The notes: a model not told the origin generated them from the letters alone. DNA of 64,000 nucleotides from Lentisphaerota bacterium (GCA_015061575.1 SUWF01000004.1:38747-102746), one strand, 5' to 3'. Shown: positions 42,144-50,988, numbered from the stretch's first letter. Program-made: numbers and translations.

Positions 42144-44144
42144 TTACTCATTCAAATTGGCATCAAAGAGGTTCAAACGCTCTTTTTCTTCCAGATTAAG
42201 CTCGTACACATCGCCCTGCAGCGAACTGCTGAGCACATACTTGCGGACATCCTTGCAGTCTTTTTCCAGAAAATCAAGATAATTTTTCAACATAAACAAC
42301 TTGGGCATAGTTTCATACGCCTGCAGCTGCTTGAGAAAACGTTCGCTGACCGCTTTGGCCACCGTCGCAGTCTGATAGCTCCGGGCAGCGGCCTGCTCCC
42401 GGATCGCCAACGCATCCGCCTTGGCCTGCGGCAGCACCTGTTCTTTGTATGCCTTGGCCGCCAGAACCATCTTTTCGCGTTCTTCCATGGCGCCCAGCAC
42501 CTTCTGGAACTCGGCCCCCACCTGAGTCGGCGGATGGATACCCACTAAATTAGCGGCAATGATCTTGACCCCCAGCTTCTGCGCATCGCACTCTTTCTGG
42601 ATACGCTGCTTAAGTTTTTCTTCGGCTTCCCGACGACCGCTGGTGATTACCTGATAAAACGGCGCACTGGCCAGATATTCAGTCACGACCATGTGACCGA
42701 TATTTTTGATCACTTCCCGGGCGTCAACACTGCCGTAAACGTAGTTAAAGACTCCTTCCGGCAGCACATGGTACTGGATGGGCATGGAAAGACCTACAAA
42801 GTAAAAATCCCCCAGCACATCACTGCTTTTATCGTCACCGGAAAGCGATACATCATTGGCTACGATAAAGTTATTATTTCCTTCGCCATGTTCAGCTGTC
42901 CACAAAACCACCCGCAAATCGTCTTTTTTCTTTTCTTTTTTGGGTGGCGGAGCATGGCCGTGACCATCATCTACATATTCTTCTTCCTCTTCCTCATGAT
43001 CATGTTCTTCGTGCCCGATGATCACTTCGTAGATCTGATCGCAGGAATATTTATCAATGGTTCCGAACGGCCACGGCAACGTAAAGTATATGCCTGGCGG
43101 CAGCGGTTTTTCGGTATTGGTCAATTTCCCCAGATTGGAGCGCAGACCAACTTCGTTGGAATTGACCTCGTGTATCGCCGTGGACCCCCACAAAAGCAGC
43201 ACCCACAACAGCAGCAGCGGAAAAATCGCCCGCTCCACAAAACTGTACATCCATGTTGAAGAAACCTTGAAGCCGAACTGATAATCCAGCATATCCGCAA
43301 AGTTGCGCATCACCCCGCCGGGTTCAGTAAAGAGCGCCAGGATACGGCTTTCAAAGACCGGTCGGGATTCTTCCAAAGTCCGGGGACGGTAAAATTCCAC
43401 CACAAAACTCAGCAGCAATTCAACTGCCAGCACCAGATAGATCCCCAGCAGGATCCGGGCGATCACCGGATCGTAATCTTTCATGCCGGACTTGAAGCAA
43501 AGCCCGGAAACCACCGCCGCCGCCGATGCGATCGCTCCGGCGATCATCCAGGCTCCGAAAGGCCGCAGCCAGCGGAAAGTATCTTCATGGGACTGTCCAT
43601 TATAAAATGCTCCGGCAAAGAGTGATATAACACCCAGCACCGCTGCCAGAAAAACCATATACATCGGATTTGCCGGTGCCGAGTGCAGCACCGCTTCACG
43701 CAATTCAGCACTGCGTTCACTCCAATGCTGGAAAAAGAGCAGTGCCAGCACGGCAATCAAAATCGCTCCCGCTACGCTTAAAACATAAGGAGCATACTTA
43801 ACATAATTGTCAAAAGTGCGCTGCTGAGTAAAGCGAGCATCTTCGTCCACCGCCAGCATGTTGTTGTCGTGGCGTTTGGCGAGCAGGATCTTTTCTTCAT
43901 TTTCAATCGCCGCACCTTTGGCAAACATGCCGTAAAGAGTTGCTGCCAATCCAAAGAGCGTTGCTACAGTGTAAGGTATCACCACCACTGCGAACGCATC
44001 GGAATTGGCAAAAGAGCTTTTGACCACGCCCAAAATCAGCAGAAGCAATGCAAACACCGCACTGAGGACAGTTCCGATGGCGGAAAGTTTGGTCATCACC
44101 CCGGCATTATCAATGGCGGCGCGGTAGTTGATCGTTTTATTCAT
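42144..44144 (-). CDS. Large SPFH-domain protein with seven-helix N-terminus and His/Glu-rich loop
   Basis: 666 residues. Residues about 20-42, 52-72, 118-138, 160-180, 197-217, 230-250 and 305-325 are hydrophobic, a polytopic half not found in HflK. The SPFH half follows ('HEVNSNEVGLRSNLGKL', 'PPGIYFTLPWPFGTIDKY'). Residues 377-408 are a charged loop with six His and a run of Glu. The C-terminal coil ('KRIQKECDAQKLGVKIIAANLVG'-like) is typical of SPFH proteins. SD GGGAG lies 8 bases upstream. First gene of the candidate operon, and distinct from the other two paralogues. Confidence 0.85.
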   Translation of the reverse strand: MNKTINYRAAIDNAGVMTKLSAIGTVLSAVFALLLLILGVVKSSFANSDAFAVVVIPYTVATLFGLAATLYGMFAKGAAIENEEKILLAKRHDNNMLAVDEDARFTQQRTFDNYVKYAPYVLSVAGAILIAVLALLFFQHWSERSAELREAVLHSAPANPMYMVFLAAVLGVISLFAGAFYNGQSHEDTFRWLRPFGAWMIAGAIASAAAVVSGLCFKSGMKDYDPVIARILLGIYLVLAVELLLSFVVEFYRPRTLEESRPVFESRILALFTEPGGVMRNFADMLDYQFGFKVSSTWMYSFVERAIFPLLLLWVLLLWGSTAIHEVNSNEVGLRSNLGKLTNTEKPLPPGIYFTLPWPFGTIDKYSCDQIYEVIIGHEEHDHEEEEEEYVDDGHGHAPPPKKEKKKDDLRVVLWTAEHGEGNNNFIVANDVSLSGDDKSSDVLGDFYFVGLSMPIQYHVLPEGVFNYVYGSVDAREVIKNIGHMVVTEYLASAPFYQVITSGRREAEEKLKQRIQKECDAQKLGVKIIAANLVGIHPPTQVGAEFQKVLGAMEEREKMVLAAKAYKEQVLPQAKADALAIREQAAARSYQTATVAKAVSERFLKQLQAYETMPKLFMLKNYLDFLEKDCKDVRKYVLSSSLQGDVYELNLEEKERLNLFDANLNE
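42921..43016 (-). other. Codons for the His/Glu-rich loop of the large SPFH protein
   Basis: This encodes the loop starting 'GHEEHDHEEEEEEYVDDGHG' and running on to 'HAPPPKKEKKKDD' near residues 377-408, inserted within the SPFH domain. Such loops often bind divalent metals, and a metal ATPase gene is two genes away. Confidence 0.75.
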
Positions 44145-44194
44145 ACTGCCGACTCCCGGAATCGTTTTGCCGAAACCTTGTTTTTATTGTTTTT

Positions 44195-44200
44195 ATTATA
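44195..44200 (-). promoter_or_regulatory. Possible -10 element of the SPFH operon
   Basis: TATAAT on the minus strand, 51 bases before the start codon of the large SPFH gene. No good -35 at 17 bases, so this is weak. Confidence 0.3.
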
Positions 44201-44258
44201 CATACAATTATTTTATTTTTATTCTACAGATTATCAAAAACCATATTCAGTTCAATTT

Positions 44259-44624
44259 TTATCCATGCTGCAGCATTATATCCGGAGGCCCCCGGGAGTC
44301 CGGCAGCTGCCAGCAAACCACCTCCGGACTTAAAACATCCTCTCCCCAACGGGGCTCATACACTGCAAAAAACTGCACCTCGTCCTGGGCAGTCGGCAGC
44401 AAGCCGATAAATTCATTGCCAAAGACTGCCTTGATCTGTCCACCGCGGTAAACGATCGCTCCCGACCGGTTATCCCACTTGAAATCCACCGCCTGAGCCG
44501 GAGTCTGCCAGCTGAGTTCATTTCCGAACACGCAGCATTCAGCGGGACGGCAGGACGCCCCCAGTGTAAAAACTATCACACTGAGCAGCAATAAGTTACC
44601 GTATATTTTCCGACATTCAAACAT
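44259..44624 (-). CDS. Small secreted hypothetical protein
   Basis: 121 residues with a hydrophobic signal (about 9-24) followed by a Cys-containing stretch 'GASCRPAECCVFGNELSW'; the first Cys could be a lipobox (LGASC). The remainder is one small beta domain ('AIVYRGGQIKAVFGNEFIG'). I do not recognise it. It is 114 bases upstream of the SPFH operon on the same strand, with AT-rich DNA between them. Confidence 0.5.
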   Translation of the reverse strand: MFECRKIYGNLLLLSVIVFTLGASCRPAECCVFGNELSWQTPAQAVDFKWDNRSGAIVYRGGQIKAVFGNEFIGLLPTAQDEVQFFAVYEPRWGEDVLSPEVVCWQLPDSRGPPDIMLQHG

Positions 44625-44789
44625 AATCTTGACACAATAATCCTATAATACAATCGTTATACAATAGCATTACATCACTATAAAATCAAATCTGCAAGCA
44701 AAGAAATCTTTATTTATCTCAAGGTTTTATCAGATCAACCAGCCTTGACAACCAGGCAAACTGCGGATGCTTTTGCCCATATCGGCAAT

Positions 44790-44820
44790 AAAAAACCCCT
44801 GCCTTTTTACAGACAGGGGG
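44790..44820 (-). terminator. Rho-independent terminator of rpsA
   Basis: CCCCTG and CAGGGG arms with a short loop, followed on the minus strand by six T, 22 bases after the rpsA stop. The remainder of 44625-44789 shows AT-rich DNA without a recognisable gene. Confidence 0.85.
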
Positions 44821-44842
44821 TAAAGTAATCAGGAATTACTGA

Positions 44843-46582
44843 TTATTTGCTCTGAGCATCGAAGAGATCACCCAGGGTGACCATGTTGTCTTCGGGTTTG
44901 AGAGCAGCGGCAGCGGCATATTCTTCGCCGGCAGCCTTGAGGTCTTCTTCGTCAAACTGTTCGGTGACAGCCTTGATGGAGAGGCCGATGCGGCGTTCGT
45001 CGTGGTCGACTTTGATCACGCGGGCTTCGACTTCATCGTTGACGTTGAGGACATCCTTGACCTTTTCCACATGATCCTTGGAAAGCTGGGAAATGTGGAT
45101 AAGACCGTCGATTTTGTTGGAGAGTTCAACAAAAGCACCAAAAGCGGTGATCTTGGTGACTTTGCCCTTGACCACATCGCCGATCTTGTAGAGCTGTTCG
45201 ATGTTTTCCCAGGGGTCATTTTCCAACTGCTTGAGGCCGAGGCTGACACGCTGCTGTTCGGGATTGATGTCCAGAATGACAGCTTCCACTTCATCACCGG
45301 CGTTGAGCAATTCAGACGGATTGTTGATCTTGCGGGTCCAGGACATGTCGGAAACGTGGATCATGCCGTCGATATCGTCTTCGATTTCAACAAACGCACC
45401 GTAGCTGGTCATGTTGCGGACTTTGCCCTTGACCTTGCTGCCAACCGGATGTTTTTCCAGCAGCATTTCCCACGGATTGCGGTCGAGCTGACGCAAGCCG
45501 AGGCTGATCTTCTTGTTTTCTTTGTCGATATCCAGCACCACAGCTTCGATGGTTTCACCCTGGCTGACCACTTCAGTCGGCTTGGTGATGCGCTTGGTCC
45601 AGGACATTTCAGTGACATGCACCAAACCTTCCACGCCGCGTTCCAATTCAATGAACGCACCGTAGGGCATGATGTTGACAACAGTACCGCTCACGCGGCT
45701 GCCGACGGGATACTTGGTATCGACTTCGTTCCAGGGATTGTTGGTCTTCTGCTTGTAGCCCAGGCTGACGCGTTCCTTGACCATATCGATGTCGCGGATA
45801 AGCACTTCGATTTCCTGATTGACCTGCAGCATTTCGCTGGGATGAGAAATACGGCCCCAGGACATATCAGTAATATGCAGCAGACCATCCACACCGCCGA
45901 GGTCGATGAAAGCACCGAAATCAACGATGTTCTTAACTTTACCCATCCGCAGATCGCCGACTTTCATTTCGCCGAGGAGCTTGCTGCGGATATCGCGCAT
46001 GGTTTCTTCCAGCAGTTCGCGGCGGGAAACCACGATATTGCGGCGATCGGTGTTGATTTTGAGGATCTTGACATCGTATTCGTTGCCAATGTATTCATCC
46101 ATATTGCGAACCTGGCCGACATCGATCTGGCTGCCGGGCAGGAAGGCTTCCACACCCTGAATATCAACAATAATACCACCCTTGACACGGTGCTTCATAA
46201 GACCCTTGACCACGGAACCTTCGCCGCATTCGCTGGTGATACGGTTCCAGGCCATCATCGCGTTGGCCTTGTGCACGCTCAAAACGGGCATGCTGTTTTC
46301 GTTTTCGCTTTCTTCGAGGTAGACGCTCACGACATCGCCGCGGGAAACGCTTTCCCAGTTGGTGAATTCAGCAGCGGGGACAAAACCTTCCGCTTTGTAA
46401 CCGATATCGATCAAAGCTCCATCGGTACGTTTTTCGGCAATTTTACCTTCGAGGATCGTGCCGGGCACAAATTCCTTCTTGGCAGCAGTAATGCCGGTGA
46501 GAAGTTCCTCCATGGAGGGCATGTCGGCGAAATCAACGAAATTACTCGTTTCGACGTCGGGGGTTCTGAGTTTTTTTACCAT
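44843..46582 (-). CDS. rpsA: 30S ribosomal protein S1
   Basis: 579 residues with six S1 RNA-binding repeats. Domains 3-6 are the most alike ('GTVVNIMPYGAFIELERGVEGLVH', 'GKVRNMTSYGAFVEIEDDID' and similar; split here). It binds mRNA on the 30S subunit. The start has no SD (AACAACAAAACA before ATG), typical of S1 genes that control their own translation, and a hairpin lies 53 bases upstream. The C-terminal end 'DNMVTLGDLFDAQSK' is common in PVC S1 proteins. Confidence 0.95.
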   Translation of the reverse strand: MVKKLRTPDVETSNFVDFADMPSMEELLTGITAAKKEFVPGTILEGKIAEKRTDGALIDIGYKAEGFVPAAEFTNWESVSRGDVVSVYLEESENENSMPVLSVHKANAMMAWNRITSECGEGSVVKGLMKHRVKGGIIVDIQGVEAFLPGSQIDVGQVRNMDEYIGNEYDVKILKINTDRRNIVVSRRELLEETMRDIRSKLLGEMKVGDLRMGKVKNIVDFGAFIDLGGVDGLLHITDMSWGRISHPSEMLQVNQEIEVLIRDIDMVKERVSLGYKQKTNNPWNEVDTKYPVGSRVSGTVVNIMPYGAFIELERGVEGLVHVTEMSWTKRITKPTEVVSQGETIEAVVLDIDKENKKISLGLRQLDRNPWEMLLEKHPVGSKVKGKVRNMTSYGAFVEIEDDIDGMIHVSDMSWTRKINNPSELLNAGDEVEAVILDINPEQQRVSLGLKQLENDPWENIEQLYKIGDVVKGKVTKITAFGAFVELSNKIDGLIHISQLSKDHVEKVKDVLNVNDEVEARVIKVDHDERRIGLSIKAVTEQFDEEDLKAAGEEYAAAAALKPEDNMVTLGDLFDAQSK

Positions 46583-46626
46583 TGTTTTGTTGTTCTGTTA
46601 GTTTGTTTTGGTACTTTATTACTCAC

Positions 46627-46658
46627 GGCAAAAACCGGCACCATTGCCGGAATTTGCC
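46627..46658 (-). promoter_or_regulatory. rpsA leader hairpin
   Basis: GGCAAA-tt-CCGGCA-atgg-TGCCGG-tt-TTTGCC on the minus strand: two 6-bp perfect stems with a symmetric 2x2 internal loop and ATGG in the loop. It lies 45-76 bases before the start codon. Suggests autoregulation by S1, or attenuation, because a T run is part of the outer stem. Confidence 0.5.
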
Positions 46659-46776
46659 ACAACGATAGCTTTTAAAATACATGCAAATCCGATATTTACA
46701 AATTTTTTTCATCACAAAAAACGCTTTTTTTACCAAAATATTGCCCGCTTTACTTTTTTTAACATCAAAAAACGGC

Positions 46777-46821
46777 TTGACACTTGCATTTTTTAACGAC
46801 TGTACTATATTTATTATAGTA
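46777..46821 (+). promoter_or_regulatory. Promoter overlapping a perfect inverted repeat
   Basis: TTGACA at 46777-46782 (6 of 6) with -10-like TGTACT 18 bases on (46801-46806). TACTATA and TATAGTA (46803-46809, 46815-46821) form perfect 7-base arms around a 5-base centre, covering the -10. A repressor site is the simplest reading. The gene starts at 46898. Confidence 0.5.
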
Positions 46822-46897
46822 TTTTTTATACCATCAAAAAAGCAACTGCAGTCAGGGTGGATTTGGCAAATTGCTTTGTTATAAACGGAGGAGAGTG

Positions 46898-48148
46898 ATG
46901 TCAAAAATATTTATTCTGCTTTTGTATCTGATCTTTGCGCTGCAGCCTCAGTTCTGCAGCGGCAGTGACTATAAAACGATTTTAGGCGGCAAAGACAAAA
47001 ATGTTGAAGAAGGACTGATCTTCAGCAACAAATACGCCCAGATGGCTTTTTTAAATTCCTCAATCCACAGCGGAAGTATCACCGGCGGCGATTTCGGCAT
47101 CATGCCCCGCAGTGACGTCAACGGCAAACACACGCTGGATGAAAGCGAAGCCCGGATCCGGATGTTTTTGCGGCCGGATGTCCGGGTGCGCACGGCCATG
47201 CGCCGGCCAACGGCCATACACGGCGAAGCTGACTGGCTGCTGCAGAAAGCACCTCAAGGCGTCAAATATTCCAGAAAATACAAACGCGATTCCTACGAAG
47301 TAAATGCATTTCTGCAAGTGGTCATGGATCCCGTCAACGCCCGGATCGATTTTGAAACTGTTTTACATAACAGCGGCAAGCGGGCATGTCTGGTGGATTT
47401 CACTCCGGAATTTACGTTTTTACGCAACGGTGTTGAACCGCTGCAGCTGGAGCTGCGTCGGGAAATCATCCGTTATGTTGACGGTGTGCGCAAAAATTTT
47501 CTGAACAACGAAACTACCATCATGGATCCCAAAAACCGCAATTCCTGGTGGTGGCGCCGGGTGGCCCGTGACTACAAAGGCTTCAAAAATTATTTCAATC
47601 GGGAAATCATCCCCTTTACGCATCCGCGACTGATTCCGCCGGATATGTTCGGATTCACTGAACTTTTGGGCAATACCACTTTGATCTGGGTGCCGGATAA
47701 AGCAAGCTCCATGAACCAACTCACTGTTGAGTGGGAAGCTGAACACGGAAGCGCCGCTCCACTCTGGACATACAAACTGGAGCCGGGCGAGAAAAAAACT
47801 GTTAAATTCAGAATGCTTACTGTTAAAGGACTGCGTCACTTTGACGAAGTTGGCGATAGATGGGTCTTCGGCTATCATGCCGAAGGTGATCTCTTGAGTG
47901 TGCTGGCTGTGCCGCTGGCGCCCCATGACCGGCTTTCGCTGACTACCACGGTCAGCGATTCACACAATCAGGTTTTGATCAATCAGCGCAGCGAGATCGC
48001 CGCCATGACGCCTTATGCGCCAGGCAAGGTCGATTTGCGGGCCTCCACGCCGTTTCAGATCAATGCGGTATATCCGATAAAACTGCTGCTCAGTTCGCTG
48101 GAAGACAATTCCCGGATCCTGGAAGCCGCCGGCAATATCGTGCCGTAA
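46898..48148 (+). CDS. Secreted protein of unknown function
   Basis: 416 residues from the ATG at 46898 (SD GGAGG 6 bases upstream). Signal peptide of about 22 residues ('LYLIFALQPQFCSG'). The mature part is beta-rich, without tandem repeats, and looks like a beta-sandwich or jelly-roll found in aldose-epimerase or polysaccharide-lyase-like proteins ('FETVLHNSGKRACLVDFTPE', 'YKLEPGEKKTVKFRMLTVKG'). No catalytic motif that I can defend. It is alone in its transcription unit behind a regulated-looking promoter. Confidence 0.6.
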   Translation: MSKIFILLLYLIFALQPQFCSGSDYKTILGGKDKNVEEGLIFSNKYAQMAFLNSSIHSGSITGGDFGIMPRSDVNGKHTLDESEARIRMFLRPDVRVRTAMRRPTAIHGEADWLLQKAPQGVKYSRKYKRDSYEVNAFLQVVMDPVNARIDFETVLHNSGKRACLVDFTPEFTFLRNGVEPLQLELRREIIRYVDGVRKNFLNNETTIMDPKNRNSWWWRRVARDYKGFKNYFNREIIPFTHPRLIPPDMFGFTELLGNTTLIWVPDKASSMNQLTVEWEAEHGSAAPLWTYKLEPGEKKTVKFRMLTVKGLRHFDEVGDRWVFGYHAEGDLLSVLAVPLAPHDRLSLTTTVSDSHNQVLINQRSEIAAMTPYAPGKVDLRASTPFQINAVYPIKLLLSSLEDNSRILEAAGNIVP

Positions 48149-48174
48149 GCTTTATCAGATGATAACCGGCAAGC

Positions 48175-49119
48175 TCAATTACTGCAAGCAGTGCGCAGCT
48201 GACGGTACAATTCGGCAAAATCCTGAGGCAAAGGTGCTTCAACTTTGATCATTTCTCCGCTTATTGGATGCGGTATTTGCAAGCGCCAGGCGTGAAGCAT
48301 CTGCCGGGGCACTCCGATCGCCTGCCGGGCTCCGCCGTAAACCTCATCACCCAGCACCGGTGTTTTCAAACCAGCTAAATGCACCCGTATTTGATGCGTC
48401 CTGCCTGTATAAATACGCACCCGTACCAGAGCGACCCGCAGTTTTCCCAGCCAGCCATCAGTCACGACTTCATATTCGCTGATGGCAGTTTTGCCGTTAG
48501 TTTGCACCACCGCCATTTTCTGCCGGTTGACCGGATGCCGTCCAATCAGATTTTCGATCCGGCCGCGCCGTTCCTGCGGCACTCCCACAGTCAGCGCCAG
48601 ATAGGTCTTGCGGGTGGAACGTTCCGCAAAAGCGGCTCCCAGCTTGAACTGTGCCTCCGGAGTGCGGGCGATGGCCAGACAACCGGAAGTATCCTTATCC
48701 AGCCGGTGGACGATCCCCGGACGGCTGCCGTCCGGCAATTCAGCCGAACGCAGCTCCGGATAACGGCTTAATATGGCATTGACCACCGTACCATCCAAGT
48801 TACCGGGGGCCGGATGCACCACCACCCCCGGCGGCTTATTGATAACGGCCATGTGTTCATCTTCATAAAGCAATTCAAATTCAAAAGGCTCCGCCGCCGG
48901 CAGTTCGTTATTCTGCAGTTCCGGCAATTCCACATAAATATGGCATGGACGATCCAGCATAGTTTTGTTGACAGTAATTATCACATCATCGACTTTGACC
49001 GCACCGGATTTAACCAGTTTCTGCAAATAAGAGCGGGATTGTTCCGGCAGCGCATCGGCCAGAAATTGATCAAGCCGCCGGGCACCGCCAGCTGGTTCAA
49101 AAACTAATTTCCGAATCAT
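48175..49119 (-). CDS. rluD: RluA-family pseudouridine synthase (RluD-like)
   Basis: 314 residues. S4-type domain first (about 10-75, 'RRLDQFLADALPEQSRSYLQ'), then the catalytic domain with 'GIVHRLDKDTSGCLAIA' that includes the nucleophilic Asp, 'AISEYEV' and 'RTHQIRVHLAGLKTPVLGD'. RluD modifies helix 69 of 23S rRNA. Family members RluB/C/D cannot be separated with certainty here, but the S4 domain plus length favours RluD. It overlaps the end of lgt by ATGA. Confidence 0.9.
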   Translation of the reverse strand: MIRKLVFEPAGGARRLDQFLADALPEQSRSYLQKLVKSGAVKVDDVIITVNKTMLDRPCHIYVELPELQNNELPAAEPFEFELLYEDEHMAVINKPPGVVVHPAPGNLDGTVVNAILSRYPELRSAELPDGSRPGIVHRLDKDTSGCLAIARTPEAQFKLGAAFAERSTRKTYLALTVGVPQERRGRIENLIGRHPVNRQKMAVVQTNGKTAISEYEVVTDGWLGKLRVALVRVRIYTGRTHQIRVHLAGLKTPVLGDEVYGGARQAIGVPRQMLHAWRLQIPHPISGEMIKVEAPLPQDFAELYRQLRTACSN

Positions 49120-49910
49120 TCTGCGGCTTCCAATCCGGAGTTTTCTGAACGTTGCGCCGTCCGGTAAAAATAGATCAAAAGCCCGATCCCCAGCGGTATC
49201 ATGCCAAAACCGATCACCTGCGCCGGCGTAAAGCCACGCACCAGTTCCACATGATCGCCCCGGAAAAATTCGTCAATAAAACGCAAGACTCCGTACGCAA
49301 GTATGTATGCGGACATCGCCATCCCCCGGCGTCCTTGCCTCACCAGATAAAACAGCACAGCCGCCAATACGATATTCAACAGCGCCTCATAAATCTGCAC
49401 CGGATGCAGCGGCAAGGCACCGTAACGCTTGAACGGCTCTGTCCCCGGCGCATAGCTGTACGCCCAAAACAGCTGCGCCGGTTTTCCATAACAGCAGCCA
49501 TTGAAAAAACAGCCGATCCGTCCCAGCGCATGAGCAGCGGCCAACGCCGGGGCAGTTATATCCAATACCCGCACAAAATCCTTGCGGCAAATCTTGCGGA
49601 TGTAGTAAATAAGCGCAACAGCCGCCAAAATAAACCCGCCGTAAAAGACCAATCCGCCCTGATCGACCCGAACGATCATAGCCGGATGCTGCCGGTAAAA
49701 ACTCCAATTCAAACACACATAAAATATGCGTGCGCCCAACACCCCGGCCAGCATGGCCAGCATGACAGTATTAGTCACCTGATCTTTGCTGAGCCGGGCA
49801 TGACGGCGGTTGAGCAGCATAAGTCCCAGCGCCAGCAGAAAGCCCAATGCCGCCATCACGCCATACCAACGCAAAGAAAAACTTCCAATCGAAAAAATTA
49901 CCGGGTCCAT
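49116..49910 (-). CDS. lgt: Prolipoprotein diacylglyceryl transferase
   Basis: 264 residues from the ATG at 49910 (AGGA 6 bases upstream; a TTG start at 49952 lacks an SD). Seven membrane helices. 'YGVMAALGFLLALGLMLLNR', the conserved 'GARIFYV', 'GGLVFYGGFILA', the 'LGRIGCFFNGCCYGKP' loop, and 'HPVQIYEALLN' follow the Lgt family. It adds diacylglycerol to the lipobox Cys of the many lipoproteins in this window. Operon with the pseudouridine synthase. Confidence 0.93.
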   Translation of the reverse strand: MDPVIFSIGSFSLRWYGVMAALGFLLALGLMLLNRRHARLSKDQVTNTVMLAMLAGVLGARIFYVCLNWSFYRQHPAMIVRVDQGGLVFYGGFILAAVALIYYIRKICRKDFVRVLDITAPALAAAHALGRIGCFFNGCCYGKPAQLFWAYSYAPGTEPFKRYGALPLHPVQIYEALLNIVLAAVLFYLVRQGRRGMAMSAYILAYGVLRFIDEFFRGDHVELVRGFTPAQVIGFGMIPLGIGLLIYFYRTAQRSENSGLEAAE

Positions 49911-50077
49911 AAAAAATCCTTGAATCACTCTGAAAAAATCACTATTTTGCAAGTATTAAAATAGCTGTCAGATACAAAAAGTCAACTATTGACAAGCTCA
50001 AACTTGCAAAAAGCTTTAAAAAAATCACTTTCAATATTGGATTTTTTTAAAAAGTGCAGTAAATTATGTAATGAAGC

Positions 50078-50151
50078 AACCCTATGGTGTAATGGTAGCA
50101 CAAATGATTTTGGTTCATTTAGTCGAGGTTCGAATCCTTGTGGGGTTGCCA
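50078..50151 (+). tRNA. tRNA-Gln (anticodon TTG)
   Basis: 74 bases with CCA encoded. Acceptor arms AACCCTA and TGGGGTT pair (one G-U), the anticodon arm AAATGA/TCATTT has loop TTTTGGT giving anticodon TTG, and the T arm CGAGG-TTCGAAT-CCTTG is intact. A run of seven T follows at 50152-50158 and may end the transcript. Confidence 0.95.
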
Positions 50152-50250
50152 TTTTTTTGCCCTGAATCCGGATAAAAAAAACACAAAGTTTCCCTTGCTG
50201 TATTTTATTATCTGCTGCATGGCAATGCTCAGTTTAACCCCTACCGGACA

Positions 50251-50308
50251 GCAAAAAACGGGAGCATCGGCATCGGCCCGCCGGCCGCTGTGAGCTCCCG
50301 TTTATTTT
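50251..50308 (-). terminator. Bidirectional hairpin after the deacetylase gene
   Basis: AACGGGAGC (50257-50265) and GCTCCCGTT (50294-50302) form a perfect 9-bp stem. The minus strand then has six T (50258-50253), and the plus strand has TTTATTTT, so it can serve both directions. The deacetylase stop is 21 bases away. Confidence 0.75.
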
Positions 50309-50322
50309 GCTGAAATTGCAGC

Positions 50323-50988
50323 TTATTTGGTCAGATCGATCACGTTGATCCATTCCACTTCCGGATCTTCGCTGAGTCGGCGCAATTTATCTTCATAAGC
50401 CGCCAGCAAAGCCGGATCATCCATCATCTCGTAGCTGTGTCCCCAGAAATAGAAAACACCGCAGGAACGGGCCTTTTCAAACTTCTGCCAGAATTCCGGA
50501 TCCTGAAAATGGCAGTTGCTCTTCAGCTGCAGAAAATCTTCGCAAGGCAGCACCGAATCCGTATACAACGTAGTGCGGCCGTAAGCAAAACCAGCTTTCC
50601 GCAGCAAATCGCAAGTTTCGGCAGTAAAACGGCCGCACGGCCAGGCAAAACCGCGGCACTCTTTTTGAAATTTATCTTCAATGATCTTTTTGGCCGAAAC
50701 CGCATCCGACAAAAACACCTGCGGATCCACCCAGTCTGCCTGCAAATGACACATGCCGTGCGAAGCGATCTCAAACCCTTCGTAAACGCTGACCACTTCG
50801 TTCCACGCCAATCTTCCGGAATGATACACACCTTTGTAGAGATGGCCGGTATCGGTGATCCGGGCATCTGCACGGTGCGAACCGGGATTGAGGTTAAAGG
50901 TGGCTTTGGCATTGTATTTGCGGCAAAGTTCAGTCACTTTCAAATCGTTGAGCGGACCGTCATCCCAACACTGACAAACCTTAATCAT
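50323..50988 (-). CDS. Polysaccharide deacetylase family protein
   Basis: 221 residues, no signal peptide. NodB-homology domain motifs: 'CWDDGPLNDLKV' (DD), 'ASHGMCHLQ' (HxxxH, the metal site; Ser-His-Gly-Met-Cys-His), and 'FAWPCGRFTAETCDLL'. The family removes N- or O-acetyl groups from sugars with a metal ion. Cytosolic location suggests an intracellular saccharide. SD GGAG is 11 bases upstream. HPr lies 16 bases before its start on the same strand. Confidence 0.82.
   Translation of the reverse strand: MIKVCQCWDDGPLNDLKVTELCRKYNAKATFNLNPGSHRADARITDTGHLYKGVYHSGRLAWNEVVSVYEGFEIASHGMCHLQADWVDPQVFLSDAVSAKKIIEDKFQKECRGFAWPCGRFTAETCDLLRKAGFAYGRTTLYTDSVLPCEDFLQLKSNCHFQDPEFWQKFEKARSCGVFYFWGHSYEMMDDPALLAAYEDKLRRLSEDPEVEWINVIDLTK

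Larger units (their letters stand above)
46583..46897. other. Divergent regulatory gap between rpsA and a secreted-protein gene
   Basis: 315 bases without a gene. On the rpsA side it has the hairpin at 46627-46658; on the other side a -35 TTGACA and a perfect inverted repeat at 46803-46821. The middle (46660-46770) is AT-rich with poly-A and poly-T runs and no recognisable element. Confidence 0.6.

Noticed and set aside
45002..46675. 557-codon plus-strand frame over rpsA
   Set aside because: Antisense to six S1 repeats; shows repeat-like pattern only because the sense repeats do.
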